Shown here piece by piece: positions 1 to 6,698 of a stretch of DNA of 8,334 nucleotides (the first letter of the stretch is position 1; each line of letters opens with the position of its first letter). The notes under the pieces were generated by a model. It worked only from the letters and a program-made list of their open reading frames with translations, was not told the origin of the DNA and did not search any database. Where the stretch lies: the NCBI GenBank assembly GCA_038120515.1, contig JAYOLW010000031.1:1-8334 (forward strand). Reading direction: 5' to 3'. The translations under genes were made by a program, and so were the position numbers. Source of the stretch: JADHOX01 sp038120515. Its GTDB lineage: Bacteria > Pseudomonadota > Alphaproteobacteria > Rickettsiales > JABIRX01.

Positions 1-1425
1 TATTACTTCTTTAATTTTATAAAATCATTAATTCCTACTTATACATTATTAGTTGCTATAGTGACATTATCTGTTGCATATTTAGCATTATTAAGGATTG
101 CTGCAAACTATGGCCCTCTTGCTGTAGAAGAAGATATGAAAGAACTACCTGAACTTGGATCAACTGTAAAATCAGGACTTCACTTCTTATTACCAATAGC
201 TGTATTAATTTGGTGTTTAATGATAGAAAGATTATCACCTGGTTTATCTGCTTTTTGGGCTACAGCCTTCATGATCTTTACAACCTTAACACAAAGAATA
301 GTTATTAACTATTTTCAAGACAAATTAGATTTAAGAAATGATGCTAAATTATCGTTTAATGATTTTATAGATGGCATGATTACTGGTGCCAAAAATATGG
401 CAGCAATTGGTATTGCAACAGCTGCAGCCGGTATTATCGTTGGTAGCGTTACCCAAACTGGTATCGGTGCCAAAATGACAGAATTAGTAGCGCTAATTGC
501 TGGTGACTCTATAATGCTAATGCTAATTTTAACTGCAGTAATTTGTATAATACTTGGCATGGGTCTTCCAACAACTGCGAATTATATTGTTGTATCAAGT
601 TTAATGGCATCAGTAATCGTGGAACTTGGTAAACAAAATGGCTTAATTGTACCTCTAGTTGCAGTACATTTCTTCGTATTTTATTTTGGTATAATGGCTG
701 ATGTTACTCCACCAGTAGGACTCGCTTCCTTTGCAGCTGCAGCTGTATCAGGTGGTGACCCAATAAAAACAAGTTTTCAGGCATTTTTATATAGTACAAG
801 AACAATGATCCTGCCATTTGTATTCATTTTTAATAATGATTTGCTACTTATTGGTATAGATAGTTTATGGGATAGTATTATAATTTTTATAACTGCATCA
901 ATTGCAATATTAGTATTCTCTGCTGGTTCACAAGGTTATTTTATTGTTAAGAACAAGATTTCTGAGTCTATAGTGCTTGTTATTATCTCATTAACATTAT
1001 TTGTTCCATCATTTTGGATTAATAAAATCAAACCACCATATAAAGAAGTTTCAGTTGGTAAATTGGAACAAGTTTTAAATCAAGGCACTAATGAAGTTAG
1101 GCTAAAAGTTAAAGGTGAAGACTTTATAGGTGATGAAAAGAATTTTGTCGTAGACATTACATTTAACGATCAGCTAAATGCTTCTGATAAATTATCTGAT
1201 TATGGTATAAGCTTGTATGAAATGGATAATAAATATTTCATTGATTCTGTTAAATTTGCAAGTAAAGCAGAAAATGATGGTATTATGTTTGATTTTGAAA
1301 TAACAAACTTATCTATTGCGCAAAATCAACCTGGAAAAATAGTTGTATATATTCCAGCATTAATTATGCTAGCCATTATTACATCATTTCAATATTCACG
1401 TCGTAAGGAGGAACAAAATGTATAA
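1..1425 (+). CDS. TRAP transporter fused permease, C-terminal part (DctM-type domain plus DUF3394-like tail); 5' end outside window
   Basis: Inner-membrane permease of a tripartite ATP-independent periplasmic (TRAP) transporter, which drives solute uptake with an ion gradient and a periplasmic binding protein. The frame is open from base 1, so the gene starts upstream; the GTG at 61 is internal. About 474 residues are visible. Hydrophobic helices alternate with family-typical motifs: GMGLPTT at visible residues 186-192 and ADVTPPVG at 233-240, followed by a small-residue segment and SGGDPIK, as in fused 4TM-12TM permeases. After FNNDLLLIG (about 277-285) comes the kind of tail seen in DUF3394: two helices, a soluble stretch of about 110 residues, a last helix starting IPALIML, and a basic end (YSRRKEE). 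Fused family members are usually around 800-900 residues, so roughly the first half is missing, including the small-subunit part. No binding-protein gene is in view, and the substrate cannot be read from the sequence. Confidence 0.92.
   Translation, partial: YYFFNFIKSLIPTYTLLVAIVTLSVAYLALLRIAANYGPLAVEEDMKELPELGSTVKSGLHFLLPIAVLIWCLMIERLSPGLSAFWATAFMIFTTLTQRIVINYFQDKLDLRNDAKLSFNDFIDGMITGAKNMAAIGIATAAAGIIVGSVTQTGIGAKMTELVALIAGDSIMLMLILTAVICIILGMGLPTTANYIVVSSLMASVIVELGKQNGLIVPLVAVHFFVFYFGIMADVTPPVGLASFAAAAVSGGDPIKTSFQAFLYSTRTMILPFVFIFNNDLLLIGIDSLWDSIIIFITASIAILVFSAGSQGYFIVKNKISESIVLVIISLTLFVPSFWINKIKPPYKEVSVGKLEQVLNQGTNEVRLKVKGEDFIGDEKNFVVDITFNDQLNASDKLSDYGISLYEMDNKYFIDSVKFASKAENDGIMFDFEITNLSIAQNQPGKIVVYIPALIMLAIITSFQYSRRKEEQNV
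1405..1411 (+). promoter_or_regulatory. Ribosome binding site of the universal stress protein gene
   Basis: AAGGAGG lies 6 nt before the ATG at 1418, inside the last codons of the TRAP permease gene. It is a full-consensus Shine-Dalgarno sequence. It fixes the start of the Usp gene and the 8-bp overlap with the upstream stop codon. It is the strongest ribosome binding site in the window; most other genes here have weak or no visible ones. Confidence 0.88.
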
Positions 1426-1855
1426 TAACATATTATATCCAGTTGATATTTTTGAAGAATCTTCTTGGAAAAATTCACTGCCAATTGTAAAAGAATATTG
1501 TTCAACATTTAATGCGACATTGCATATAATGACAGCTATTCCAGATTATGGTATGTCTATTGTTTCGCAATATTTTCCTAAAGGGTCACTTGACACACTT
1601 GTTGATAAGACTCAAAAAGCTTTGCATGAATTTGTAGACAATCAAATAAAAAGCAAAAAAATTAAAATTGGTAACATTATCGTTAGTAAAGGTGGAGCTG
1701 TATATCAATCAATTATCGACACAGCAGAAAGAATTGATTCTGATCTTATTATGATTCCTGCTCATCGTCCAGATCTTACAGATTATCTTTTGGGTCCCAA
1801 CGCTGCTAAAGTAGTTAGACATTCAAAAATATCAGTTCTTGTAATGAGATACTAA
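1418..1855 (+). CDS. Universal stress protein (UspA superfamily), TRAP-associated
   Basis: Small cytoplasmic alpha/beta Usp-fold protein of 145 residues, the usual single-domain length. The N-terminal strand NILYPVD (4-10) carries the conserved Asp that touches the nucleotide in ATP-binding members. The C-terminal block LLGPNAAKVVRHSKISVLVMR is typical of the family (about 124-144). The nucleotide loop is not canonical G-2X-G-9X-G(S/T): it reads AHRPDLTDYLLGPN, with Ala and Arg at usual glycines and Pro after the last Gly, so ATP binding is uncertain. The ATG overlaps the TRAP permease stop by 8 bp, implying translational coupling. Known precedent: TeaD of Halomonas elongata, a Usp encoded with the TeaABC ectoine TRAP transporter, binds ATP and modulates uptake. 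A similar regulatory role here is inference. Confidence 0.92.
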   Translation: MYNNILYPVDIFEESSWKNSLPIVKEYCSTFNATLHIMTAIPDYGMSIVSQYFPKGSLDTLVDKTQKALHEFVDNQIKSKKIKIGNIIVSKGGAVYQSIIDTAERIDSDLIMIPAHRPDLTDYLLGPNAAKVVRHSKISVLVMRY

Positions 1856-1867
1856 AAAGTTTTTTAA

Positions 1868-2755
1868 ATGTCATTTGAACAAATCAAGCCGCATTTAAAT
1901 ATTGTATCAGATCAAGTTAACAAATTTTTAAGAAAAAAGTTTTCTGAATTTGATGATCATAAATTATCTGAATTCATTAATATAATTGAATATGGTGTAA
2001 TTGGATCTGGAAAAATGATACGTCCTTTTCTATCTTGTATTATTGGAGAGGCAATTAATCAAAACCCAAAAGATGTAATAAAAATTGCTGCGGCAATTGA
2101 GTTGATTCATTGTTATTCTTTAATTCATGATGATCTTCCTGCAATGGATAATGATGATATGAGAAGAGGCAAACTCTCAACTCACAAAGCCTTTGGCGAA
2201 GCAAATGCAATCCTCGCTGGAGATGCTATACAAAGCCTTGCATTTGAGATCTTATCAGAAATTGATAACCCAAACACAGTAAAGATAATTAATTTATTTG
2301 CTAAAGCCATTGGTACAAATGGTTTGGTTGGTGGCCAATTTCTAGATTTGAATTTTGAAGGTAGTAAAGATGTTGATTTTGATCTAGTTAATACAATTAT
2401 CTCTAAAAAAACTGCAGCATTAATTGAAATTGCCTGTACTTTACCTGTATATCTGGATAAAAGATATGAAGATTATCTAGATAATATTTCAAACTTCGGT
2501 AATAATTTTGGTATCGCTTATCAAATTACTGATGATATATTAGATGCAAAAGGCGACGCTAGTAAAATGGGTAAAAATACTTTAAAAGATGCTGAAAAAG
2601 GCAAGCCTAATATTCTAGCCATTATGGATATTGATAAGGCTTCAGAGCTTGCTAATCAACTTATTGAAAATGCTAAAGCTAATATCGCTATTTTAGAAGA
2701 AAAAGCCGAGCCACTAATAATCCTAACTGATTATTTAATAAACAGAGATAATTAG
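1868..2755 (+). CDS. ispA: Farnesyl diphosphate synthase, bacterial type II (short-chain trans-prenyltransferase)
   Basis: Cytosolic enzyme that condenses IPP with DMAPP and then GPP to make farnesyl diphosphate, the precursor of bactoprenol and quinone side chains. The 295 residues match the usual IspA length of about 300. In order: a GSGKMIRP substrate loop (46-53, with Met where Arg is common), the first Asp-rich motif DDLPAMD (88-94) continuing to RRG, GLVGGQ (152-157), KT (181-182), and the second Asp-rich motif DDILD (222-226) followed by a conserved KGKPN-type loop (244-248). Tyr84, five residues before the first motif, and the two-residue insertion inside that motif are the signature of eubacterial type II FPP synthases, which favours a C15 product over longer chains. 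It begins 12 bp after the Usp stop without a clear Shine-Dalgarno sequence, so it is probably co-transcribed. Its stop overlaps the convergent gene by 4 bp. Confidence 0.95.
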   Translation: MSFEQIKPHLNIVSDQVNKFLRKKFSEFDDHKLSEFINIIEYGVIGSGKMIRPFLSCIIGEAINQNPKDVIKIAAAIELIHCYSLIHDDLPAMDNDDMRRGKLSTHKAFGEANAILAGDAIQSLAFEILSEIDNPNTVKIINLFAKAIGTNGLVGGQFLDLNFEGSKDVDFDLVNTIISKKTAALIEIACTLPVYLDKRYEDYLDNISNFGNNFGIAYQITDDILDAKGDASKMGKNTLKDAEKGKPNILAIMDIDKASELANQLIENAKANIAILEEKAEPLIILTDYLINRDN

Positions 2756-4839
2756 CAAATTACACAACATGAAGCTTGTGAGGAATTAATTGCGGATCTT
2801 TCGCTATTTAATTGACCTACAAAATGATTTTCTTCTTTTACTTCACCGTCATCTTCAATTGCACCAACTACTTTTGCAGATCCAGACTTCTTAACAGCAT
2901 CTAACAATTTAGTCATTTCTTTATCTTTTAATGTTTCAAATTTTTCCGAAACTTTAACAAGAAAATTATTTTCGTAGAATTCAAATAATTTATTACCCAT
3001 TGCATCTGGTATTTCTGTTAATGTTAATCTTGCCTTTTCTAATCCATGTCTTGTTATAAGCTCAGGTACCCGAACAATTAGCTCAGCTTTTTGAACTGTC
3101 TCACCAAACTCTGCATAGTTTATAAAAATATTTTTAATAGTTTTTGGCATCATATCATCTTGATAATGCTGTTTGAAATACTTAAATATCCTATCAAATT
3201 CACCTTTGGAATTATTGTCGTTATCTTTATACGGTAAAAAATGATTTTCAAAAGTTATAGCACATACCACATGGCATATTTCATGCATTAAAATCGACAA
3301 TACTGAATGACCATGTGATGAGGCTCCTACGATAATTTGTTTACCTGGAATAGATACTCCTGTCATTTTTTTACCTTCAGAATTCCTATATAATGAATAT
3401 GATTTGAGATTTTTTAGATCAAATTTAATTGCAGAATCTGGATCTAATGAGAAAAGCTTTAATAAAGGCTCAACCATCTCAAAACTCTCGTTATCAACTG
3501 GTTGTAATGGTTTCTCAGCATCATAAGCATCTAAATCTAGTTTTGAGAACTGACTAGCAAAAAGAAAATTATAAAAATAATGAGCATCTAATTCTGAAGC
3601 ACGACAATGAATTGGATAAAGCTGGGTTTTAGCAGTTAATGTATTTCTAAGCCAATCCTTAGAATCAATATATAAAACTCGCATAATTTGATTAACCCTT
3701 TTTTCAAAATTATCTTGCTGTGATTTATTCAAACCTAATAATGCATATTCCTTATCAAAATTATAAGTGTGTGTTATGCCTTCAGATTTAAGTATTGCCC
3801 ATATATGAGCTCTAGTTGGTTTATCTAATAAACATGCAGCTAAGGTTAAACCATTAATATCCAAAATTCCGGCTTTTTCAATCTTGTCTAATGAAGCAGA
3901 ATTAATATCTTTTAAGGTTCTTAGTTCTGATAGGCTCCTTGTACATGATACATTAACACCTTCTAATATCAGGTTTTTTACTAAATCTATCTCACCATTT
4001 GAGACAGAAACTAAAAAGTCTTGTTCTCGATAAATTAGTGTTTTAAGAATTTCATCAAACTCTTGGAATCCTTCGTCGTAAAAACTACTCACAATATCAG
4101 GTATTTCCAAATATAATCTTTTGATAAATTCTGCATTAGATGCTAAAAAATTAATAAAAGTTATATAATAATAATGTTCATAAGAAATATATGGGTCTTC
4201 ACTTTGTCCGAAAGGTAAAGCATCCTCGCCAAATTTATTTGCAAGACCTATAAAATCACAAGCTTCGGCAAGAAATTTTATAACATCTGCTTTTTTATCT
4301 GAATCCTGAACAATTTTCTGAAAAGCGTCATTATATACTTCTTCATTTTCGGTGAGCTCAAAAAATATTGCTTGTAATGTATCAACAGTATTATCCTCTA
4401 GATAGCTTTCCCAATCTTGCTGACAAAGCTTAAAAAAACTAGGATTTACTCTGAGGAGCAAAAAACTAATAGGTGTTAACCCATCTAATTTTTTCGCTCC
4501 ACCTTTATAAATATTACCCCAGAAATCATGCCATTCCTCGTCATCAATGTATTGTTCTACAGATATTATTAATTCAAGTAATCTTAAGCATTCTGCTTGA
4601 CTAACAGCTTCTTTAGCTAAGTTTTCGAGATTAATTACAATACCAGCTAAAGTCTCCTCATCAACAGAAGAATCTTCACTGTCAGAATCAGGAAGATATG
4701 GCTCAGATTGAACAGATGATGATTCTGAAGGACTTAGGCTCTCTTCTTCAGAATCGTATGCATCTGAAGAATGTAAACTACCTGCATGAGAATTATCTGT
4801 AGCCTGTGAATTGATAGAATTTGATCTAGATCGTGTCAT
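2752..4839 (-). CDS. Putative effector-like zinc metalloprotease with ankyrin-like segments and C-terminal CaaX-like motif
   Basis: I do not recognise the family of this 695-residue protein. Residues 1-63 are rich in Ser, Asp and Glu and look disordered. Ankyrin-like pieces follow: DGLTPISFLLL (119-129), NGEIDLVKNLILEGVNV (281-297) and DINGLTLAACLL (327-338). HEICH (519-523), in a hydrophobic helix context, fits the HExxH zinc site of gluzincin-type peptidases; a helix with several Glu (E580, E586, E593) about 57-70 residues later could supply the third ligand. The C-terminus is SCCVIC: Cys692-Val-Ile-Cys695 has the form of a eukaryotic CaaX prenylation box, with an extra Cys691 that could be acylated. 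No signal peptide or membrane helix is evident. The ATG at 4839 is the only ATG after an in-frame stop at 4897-4899 and lacks a well-placed Shine-Dalgarno, though a good promoter lies upstream. A host-targeted effector role is inference. An intracellular protein with a chance HExxH is the alternative. Confidence 0.85.
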   Translation of the reverse strand: MTRSRSNSINSQATDNSHAGSLHSSDAYDSEEESLSPSESSSVQSEPYLPDSDSEDSSVDEETLAGIVINLENLAKEAVSQAECLRLLELIISVEQYIDDEEWHDFWGNIYKGGAKKLDGLTPISFLLLRVNPSFFKLCQQDWESYLEDNTVDTLQAIFFELTENEEVYNDAFQKIVQDSDKKADVIKFLAEACDFIGLANKFGEDALPFGQSEDPYISYEHYYYITFINFLASNAEFIKRLYLEIPDIVSSFYDEGFQEFDEILKTLIYREQDFLVSVSNGEIDLVKNLILEGVNVSCTRSLSELRTLKDINSASLDKIEKAGILDINGLTLAACLLDKPTRAHIWAILKSEGITHTYNFDKEYALLGLNKSQQDNFEKRVNQIMRVLYIDSKDWLRNTLTAKTQLYPIHCRASELDAHYFYNFLFASQFSKLDLDAYDAEKPLQPVDNESFEMVEPLLKLFSLDPDSAIKFDLKNLKSYSLYRNSEGKKMTGVSIPGKQIIVGASSHGHSVLSILMHEICHVVCAITFENHFLPYKDNDNNSKGEFDRIFKYFKQHYQDDMMPKTIKNIFINYAEFGETVQKAELIVRVPELITRHGLEKARLTLTEIPDAMGNKLFEFYENNFLVKVSEKFETLKDKEMTKLLDAVKKSGSAKVVGAIEDDGEVKEENHFVGQLNSERSAINSSQASCCVIC
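2755..2766 (-). other. CaaX-like C-terminal tetrapeptide (CVIC) codons
   Basis: The last four codons before TAA encode Cys-Val-Ile-Cys, preceded by another Cys codon (2767-2769). In eukaryotes a terminal Cys-aliphatic-aliphatic-X is farnesylated or geranylgeranylated; Ser, Met, Gln, Ala and Cys at X favour farnesylation. Bacteria lack protein prenyltransferases, but effectors such as Legionella AnkB and Salmonella SifA are prenylated by the host through C-terminal motifs of this kind. The motif is seen directly; modification is inferred. Confidence 0.5.
3271..3285 (-). other. HExxH metalloprotease-type zinc-binding motif (HEICH)
   Basis: These codons encode His-Glu-Ile-Cys-His (residues 519-523). 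The preceding residues are LSILM and the following ones VVCAI, a hydrophobic helix as expected around a zincin active site. The first and second His would bind zinc and the Glu would be the general base. HExxH occurs by chance in many proteins, so the call rests on the helix context and the Glu-rich helix downstream. Confidence 0.55.
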
Positions 4840-4879
4840 TTTGATAATATGTAATATTTTTACCTCATGGTGGCGAAAT

Positions 4880-4907
4880 ATTATATATTTAAAAGTTTAA
4901 ATGTCAG
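4880..4907 (-). promoter_or_regulatory. Sigma70-type promoter for the 695-residue effector-like gene
   Basis: Read on the minus strand, CTGACA (4907-4902, five of six consensus bases) and TATAAT (4885-4880, six of six) are separated by 16 bp. Transcription would start near 4873, giving a leader of about 33 nt before the ATG at 4839. The promoter fills most of the 78-bp gap after the ABC transporter gene, so the effector-like gene probably has its own transcript even though both genes share a strand. Confidence 0.7.
4887..4902. repeat. AT-rich inverted repeat inside the promoter spacer
   Basis: ATTTAAA-AG-TTTAAAT has 7-bp perfect arms (4887-4893 and 4896-4902) around a 2-bp centre and almost exactly covers the spacer between the -35 and -10 boxes. 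A dimeric repressor could bind here. However, the element has no G or C in its arms, and short palindromes of this kind arise easily in AT-rich DNA. No U-tract terminator structure for the upstream ABC transporter gene is visible here. Confidence 0.35.
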
Positions 4908-4917
4908 TAATAATGAT

Positions 4918-6678
4918 TTAATCAACAAATCCATTACTTTGCTTCTGCCACAAATCCTGATAATGACCTTTAACCTTTATCAATTCTTGATGCGATCCAT
5001 CCTGAATAATAGAGCCTTTATCAAATACTAGAATTCTATCGACATTCCTAAGCGTCGATAATCTATGTGCAATTATAATAGTAGTTTTGCCTTTGCTTAA
5101 TTCTTCAATAGAGTTTTGAATATGATTCTCCGTGACAGAGTCAAGAGCAGAGGTCGCTTCATCTAAGATAATAATTGGTGAATTCTTAAGGAATGCCCGA
5201 GCAATAGCAATTCTTTGTCTTTGGCCACCAGATAGCTTAACGCCTCTTTCACCAACAAGAGTATCATAACCATTGGGTAAATCATTTATGAACTGATCTG
5301 CATATGCAAATTCTGCAGCTTTTTTAACATCTTGTCTTGATATATTTTCAATACCAAAAGCTATATTATCATAAATACTTCTATGAAATAATAATGGGTC
5401 CTGAGGAATAAGTGATATTTGATTCCTAAGTGAATTTAATGTATAATCCCTGATATTTTTATTATCAATTTTAATAGATCCATCGTTAATTTCAAAATAA
5501 CGCATGATTAAATTTACAAAAGTTGTTTTACCACTACCAGAATAACCAACTAAACCAATTTTACTGCACGGACTTATAACAATATTTTGATTTGCAAAAA
5601 TATTATCATTTCTTTGATAACTAAATGATACATTCTCAAACACAATCTTAGGCTCTAAGATTTTATGGTCATTAGCATTCTTAGTATCTTTGATCTCATG
5701 CTTTGTTTGAATTAGCTCTAATGCCTGCTTAGCCTTACCTATAGCCTGGAAAAATCTTGGTAGTTCAGTTCCAGATATCCAGGCCATAATCGTTAATCCC
5801 CAATTAGTATAAAAGATATAAACCATATCGGTTGCTGAAATATATTCCAGCTGCCAGAATTTAACCAAAATAATTGTATTAAGAACACCCTGAAACGCAA
5901 AACAAACTATCCCTAGAATAAGACGTATTTTAAAATCAAATAACAAAACATGACGATGTTTTGAAAATTCATCATTTTGATATTTAGCAAGATATGCTAA
6001 TTGTCTTCGTTCAGCAGCATAAGATTTAATTGCAAAAATATTGGAAAAATTATCAACAATCTTTCCAGATAAACTACTTTTACTCGCAGCATGAATTTTA
6101 GCAAGGTTACCGCATTTTCTTCCGAGAAAATAACAAACACATAAATGCAGAAAACACCATAAGATTAGCAGTATCGCAAAGATCGGATGCATCCAAAAGA
6201 AAAAGCTACTACCAATAATAAAAGCAACTAATGATGGTACAAATAAAATAATCAAACTTTGTATAATTTGCGTCAAATTATCTGTCATATCACTAATTTT
6301 ATTGGCAATAGAACCAGCAAAATTATTTTGGAAGAACTCATATGAATGCTGGTTCAAATAATCAATCATAAATAAACGCACATTTTTCTCAAACGTCGGA
6401 AAAGTTTTTGTGCTTATATAATCCCACGAGCGAAACATAAAATTATTTAAGAGCCATATAGTCGCTCCGAGCCAAACCCATAAGGCAATATGAGCCCATA
6501 TATCTGATTTATCTCCTTGATAATTAATTATCACATCTAGAAATTTCTTAAACACAAAAGGTAAAACCGTTTGATCAATACTCCAAGCCAGATGTAAGAT
6601 AAATAAAGCAAGAAAAGATTTCTTTTGCTTAAAACAAAAATATTTTGTAAATTGGTATAAATTTTTTGCGTAAATCAT
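4918..6678 (-). CDS. ABC exporter, fused membrane and ATPase domains (MsbA/multidrug-type half transporter)
   Basis: Inner-membrane half transporter of 586 residues expected to act as a homodimer, exporting a lipid, drug or peptide. The N-terminal part (about 20-310) has around six hydrophobic segments of an exporter-type membrane domain. The ATPase domain (about 345-580) is complete: A-loop Tyr354, Walker A GYSGSGKT (378-385), Q-loop Gln426 in LIPQDP, signature LSGGQ (482-486), Walker B IIILDE with catalytic Glu507, D-loop SALD (510-513) and H-loop His538. Nothing looks degraded. Similar proteins in Rickettsia are annotated as putative export ATP-binding/permease proteins, but the substrate cannot be read from the sequence; there is no peptidase domain. 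AAGGAA about 7 nt before the ATG supports this start. The gene diverges from a small membrane-protein gene 20 bp away, so its promoter must lie inside that neighbour's 5' coding region. Confidence 0.95.
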   Translation of the reverse strand: MIYAKNLYQFTKYFCFKQKKSFLALFILHLAWSIDQTVLPFVFKKFLDVIINYQGDKSDIWAHIALWVWLGATIWLLNNFMFRSWDYISTKTFPTFEKNVRLFMIDYLNQHSYEFFQNNFAGSIANKISDMTDNLTQIIQSLIILFVPSLVAFIIGSSFFFWMHPIFAILLILWCFLHLCVCYFLGRKCGNLAKIHAASKSSLSGKIVDNFSNIFAIKSYAAERRQLAYLAKYQNDEFSKHRHVLLFDFKIRLILGIVCFAFQGVLNTIILVKFWQLEYISATDMVYIFYTNWGLTIMAWISGTELPRFFQAIGKAKQALELIQTKHEIKDTKNANDHKILEPKIVFENVSFSYQRNDNIFANQNIVISPCSKIGLVGYSGSGKTTFVNLIMRYFEINDGSIKIDNKNIRDYTLNSLRNQISLIPQDPLLFHRSIYDNIAFGIENISRQDVKKAAEFAYADQFINDLPNGYDTLVGERGVKLSGGQRQRIAIARAFLKNSPIIILDEATSALDSVTENHIQNSIEELSKGKTTIIIAHRLSTLRNVDRILVFDKGSIIQDGSHQELIKVKGHYQDLWQKQSNGFVD

Positions 6679-6681
6679 AAT
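6652..6681 (+). promoter_or_regulatory. Possible promoter of the small membrane-protein gene
   Basis: TTGGTA (6652-6657) and CATAAT (6676-6681, five of six bases) are 18 bp apart. They would place the transcript start about 10 nt before the ATG at 6699. The element overlaps the start codon of the divergent ABC exporter gene. Such matches are frequent in AT-rich DNA, so this is only a candidate. Confidence 0.3.
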
Positions 6682-6685
6682 AAAA

Positions 6686-6691
6686 TTCCTT
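6686..6691 (-). promoter_or_regulatory. Ribosome binding site of the ABC exporter gene
   Basis: AAGGAA on the minus strand sits 7 nt before the ATG at 6678, a normal Shine-Dalgarno spacing. It lies in the 20-bp gap between two divergent start codons, leaving no room for a conventional promoter within the gap. Confidence 0.7.
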
Positions 6692-6698
6692 ATTTCTT

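Noticed and set aside
61..63. GTG as start codon of the TRAP permease
   Set aside because: The same frame is open back to base 1 with membrane-protein-like residues, and the family is far longer; the true start is upstream of the window.
56..238. Open frame of 60 codons on the minus strand
   Set aside because: It lies wholly inside the TRAP permease gene, has low-complexity hydrophobic composition and no family motif; it is a shadow frame.
315..560. Open frame of 81 codons on the minus strand
   Set aside because: It is antisense to the conserved DctM-type region; its Ile/Ala/Pro-rich composition mirrors the permease codons.
1868..2766. Functional link between FPP synthase (ispA) and the farnesylation-type CaaX of the neighbouring gene
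   Set aside because: Attractive, but the genes are on opposite strands, and a CaaX protein would be modified by host enzymes with host FPP; adjacency is probably coincidence.
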